Of a stretch of DNA of 6,469 nt, positions 6,457-6,469 are shown piece by piece. The stretch is from Clostridia bacterium (GTDB taxonomy: Bacteria; Bacillota; Clostridia; Oscillospirales; CAG-272): positions 1 through 6,469 of the forward strand of contig JAFQNZ010000157.1 in NCBI GenBank assembly GCA_017395715.1, read 5' to 3'. The number at the start of each line of letters is the position of its first letter. Within the stretch, counting starts at the first letter, position 1. The notes below the pieces were generated by a model, which was not told the origin of the DNA, searched no databases, and saw only the letters and a program-made list of their open reading frames with translations. The translations under genes and the position numbers were made by a program.

Positions 6457-6469
6457 TCACAAATTTCTA

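Noticed and set aside
1..6469. CRISPR arrays, tRNA or rRNA genes, insertion sequences, phage genes
   Set aside because: I saw no regularly spaced repeats, cloverleaf or rRNA-like sequence, transposase or terminal inverted repeats. The inverted repeats present are explained as terminators.

Overview
The window reads as chromosomal DNA of a Gram-positive Firmicute, most likely a gut-type Clostridia (Oscillospirales or Lachnospirales). This is inferred from AAGGAG ribosome binding sites, textbook sigma-A promoters, a class I T-box leader, and a sigma-70-family regulator of a kind I associate with Clostridia. The species cannot be told from the sequence alone.

Left part (1-3821, all minus strand): one leucine-type T-box transcription unit. 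A strong promoter (3793-3821) drives a leader of about 260 nt. Its Stem I places a CTC (Leu) codon at the specifier position, and it ends in a canonical T-box sequence and an intrinsic terminator. Downstream come two closely spaced genes. The first (2114-3505) is a LeuA-like protein. It keeps the fold and the C-terminal LeuA regulatory domain, but the Arg-Asp, the HxH metal ligands and other active-site signatures of isopropylmalate synthases are replaced. The second (starting at 2093 and running off the left edge) is one uninterrupted reading frame. It fuses an N-terminal xylose-isomerase-like/AP-endonuclease-2 TIM barrel to an AMP-forming acyl-CoA synthetase. A leucine-responsive unit of a degenerate LeuA paralogue plus an isomerase-ligase fusion is the most unusual thing here, and I do not recognise it as a described pathway.

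Middle (3822-4744): a divergent intergenic region carries a second sigma-A promoter (3882-3910) for a plus-strand, YkuE/YaeI-like calcineurin-type metallophosphoesterase (3938-4651). After it a long inverted repeat (4696-4741) serves as a shared terminator between convergent genes.

Right part (4745-6469, minus strand): a gene visibly more AT-rich than the rest. It encodes a sigma-70/ECF-like protein with sigma-2 and sigma-4 regions, followed by a winged-helix-like segment and about 280 residues that I cannot assign. A perfect 18-bp tandem duplication lies in its sigma-2/sigma-4 linker. A -10 element for this gene is at 6451-6456, and the matching -35 would fall outside the window.
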